Source: Nitrospira sp. UBA2082
Lineage (GTDB): Bacteria > Nitrospirota > Nitrospiria > Nitrospirales > Nitrospiraceae
Length of the DNA stretch: 13,107 nt
Assembly: GCA_002331335.1 (NCBI GenBank)
Contig: DCZO01000005.1
Span: 19,174 to 32,280 of the forward strand
Reading direction: 5' to 3'
This document shows, one piece after another, positions 13,106 through 13,107 of the stretch; position 1 is the first letter of the stretch, and the number at the start of each line of letters is the position of its first letter. The notes beneath the pieces were generated by a model that was not told the DNA's origin, searched no databases, and saw only the letters and a list, made by a program, of their open reading frames with translations. The translations under genes and the position numbers were made by a program.

Positions 13106-13107
13106 CG

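Overview
The window is a chromosomal segment from a GC-rich, Gram-negative-type bacterium. Lines sampled by eye in gyrB reach about 70% G+C, and a central islet falls to about 37-40%. I think the source is a Nitrospira-like member of the Nitrospirota. This is inferred from gene order, protein style and spacer motifs, without any database comparison.

Region 1 (1-5447, all on the minus strand) is the replication-initiation operon in the order dnaA, dnaN, gyrB, gyrA. gyrA is cut by the left edge, so only its first 111 codons are present. The gaps are 22, 69 and 77 bp. Together these genes encode the initiator, the sliding clamp and both gyrase subunits.

Region 2 (5448-5772) is non-coding and is the likely replication origin. 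It holds one perfect DnaA box, one single-mismatch box and two weaker ones. The two best boxes sit inside a good sigma70-type dnaA promoter. To the right are a G-poor, C/T-rich tract, an inverted repeat, three helically phased TCAC motifs and a stretch resembling a DnaA-trio element.

Region 3 (5773-8077, minus strand) has three small AT-richer genes in TusD-TusC-TusB (DsrE-DsrF-DsrH) order. They probably encode a sulfur-relay complex. Upstream of them is hisS, encoding histidyl-tRNA synthetase.

Region 4 (8136-10833) begins with back-to-back promoters for hisS and for a plus-strand pair. That pair is a double-length ThyX-like protein, whose two halves each keep a different part of the ThyX motif, and a seven-TPR protein.

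Region 5 (10834-11176) is a non-coding spacer. It contains a perfect 14-bp inverted repeat and a degenerate repeat of about 58 bp, and is a candidate structured or dispersed repeat element.

Region 6 (11177-13105) has two divergent genes. One is an 89-residue orphan on the minus strand. The other is a plus-strand superfamily-1-helicase-like protein with a DEA-type Walker B and a GD motif III, but without a recognisable Walker A and without the second motor domain. Facing promoters and a 12-bp palindrome lie between them.

I found no tRNA, rRNA, CRISPR array or insertion sequence. The most unusual features are the ThyX-like protein with its motif split between halves, the P-loop-less helicase-like protein, the structured repeat spacer, and the AT-rich sulfur-relay islet beside the origin.
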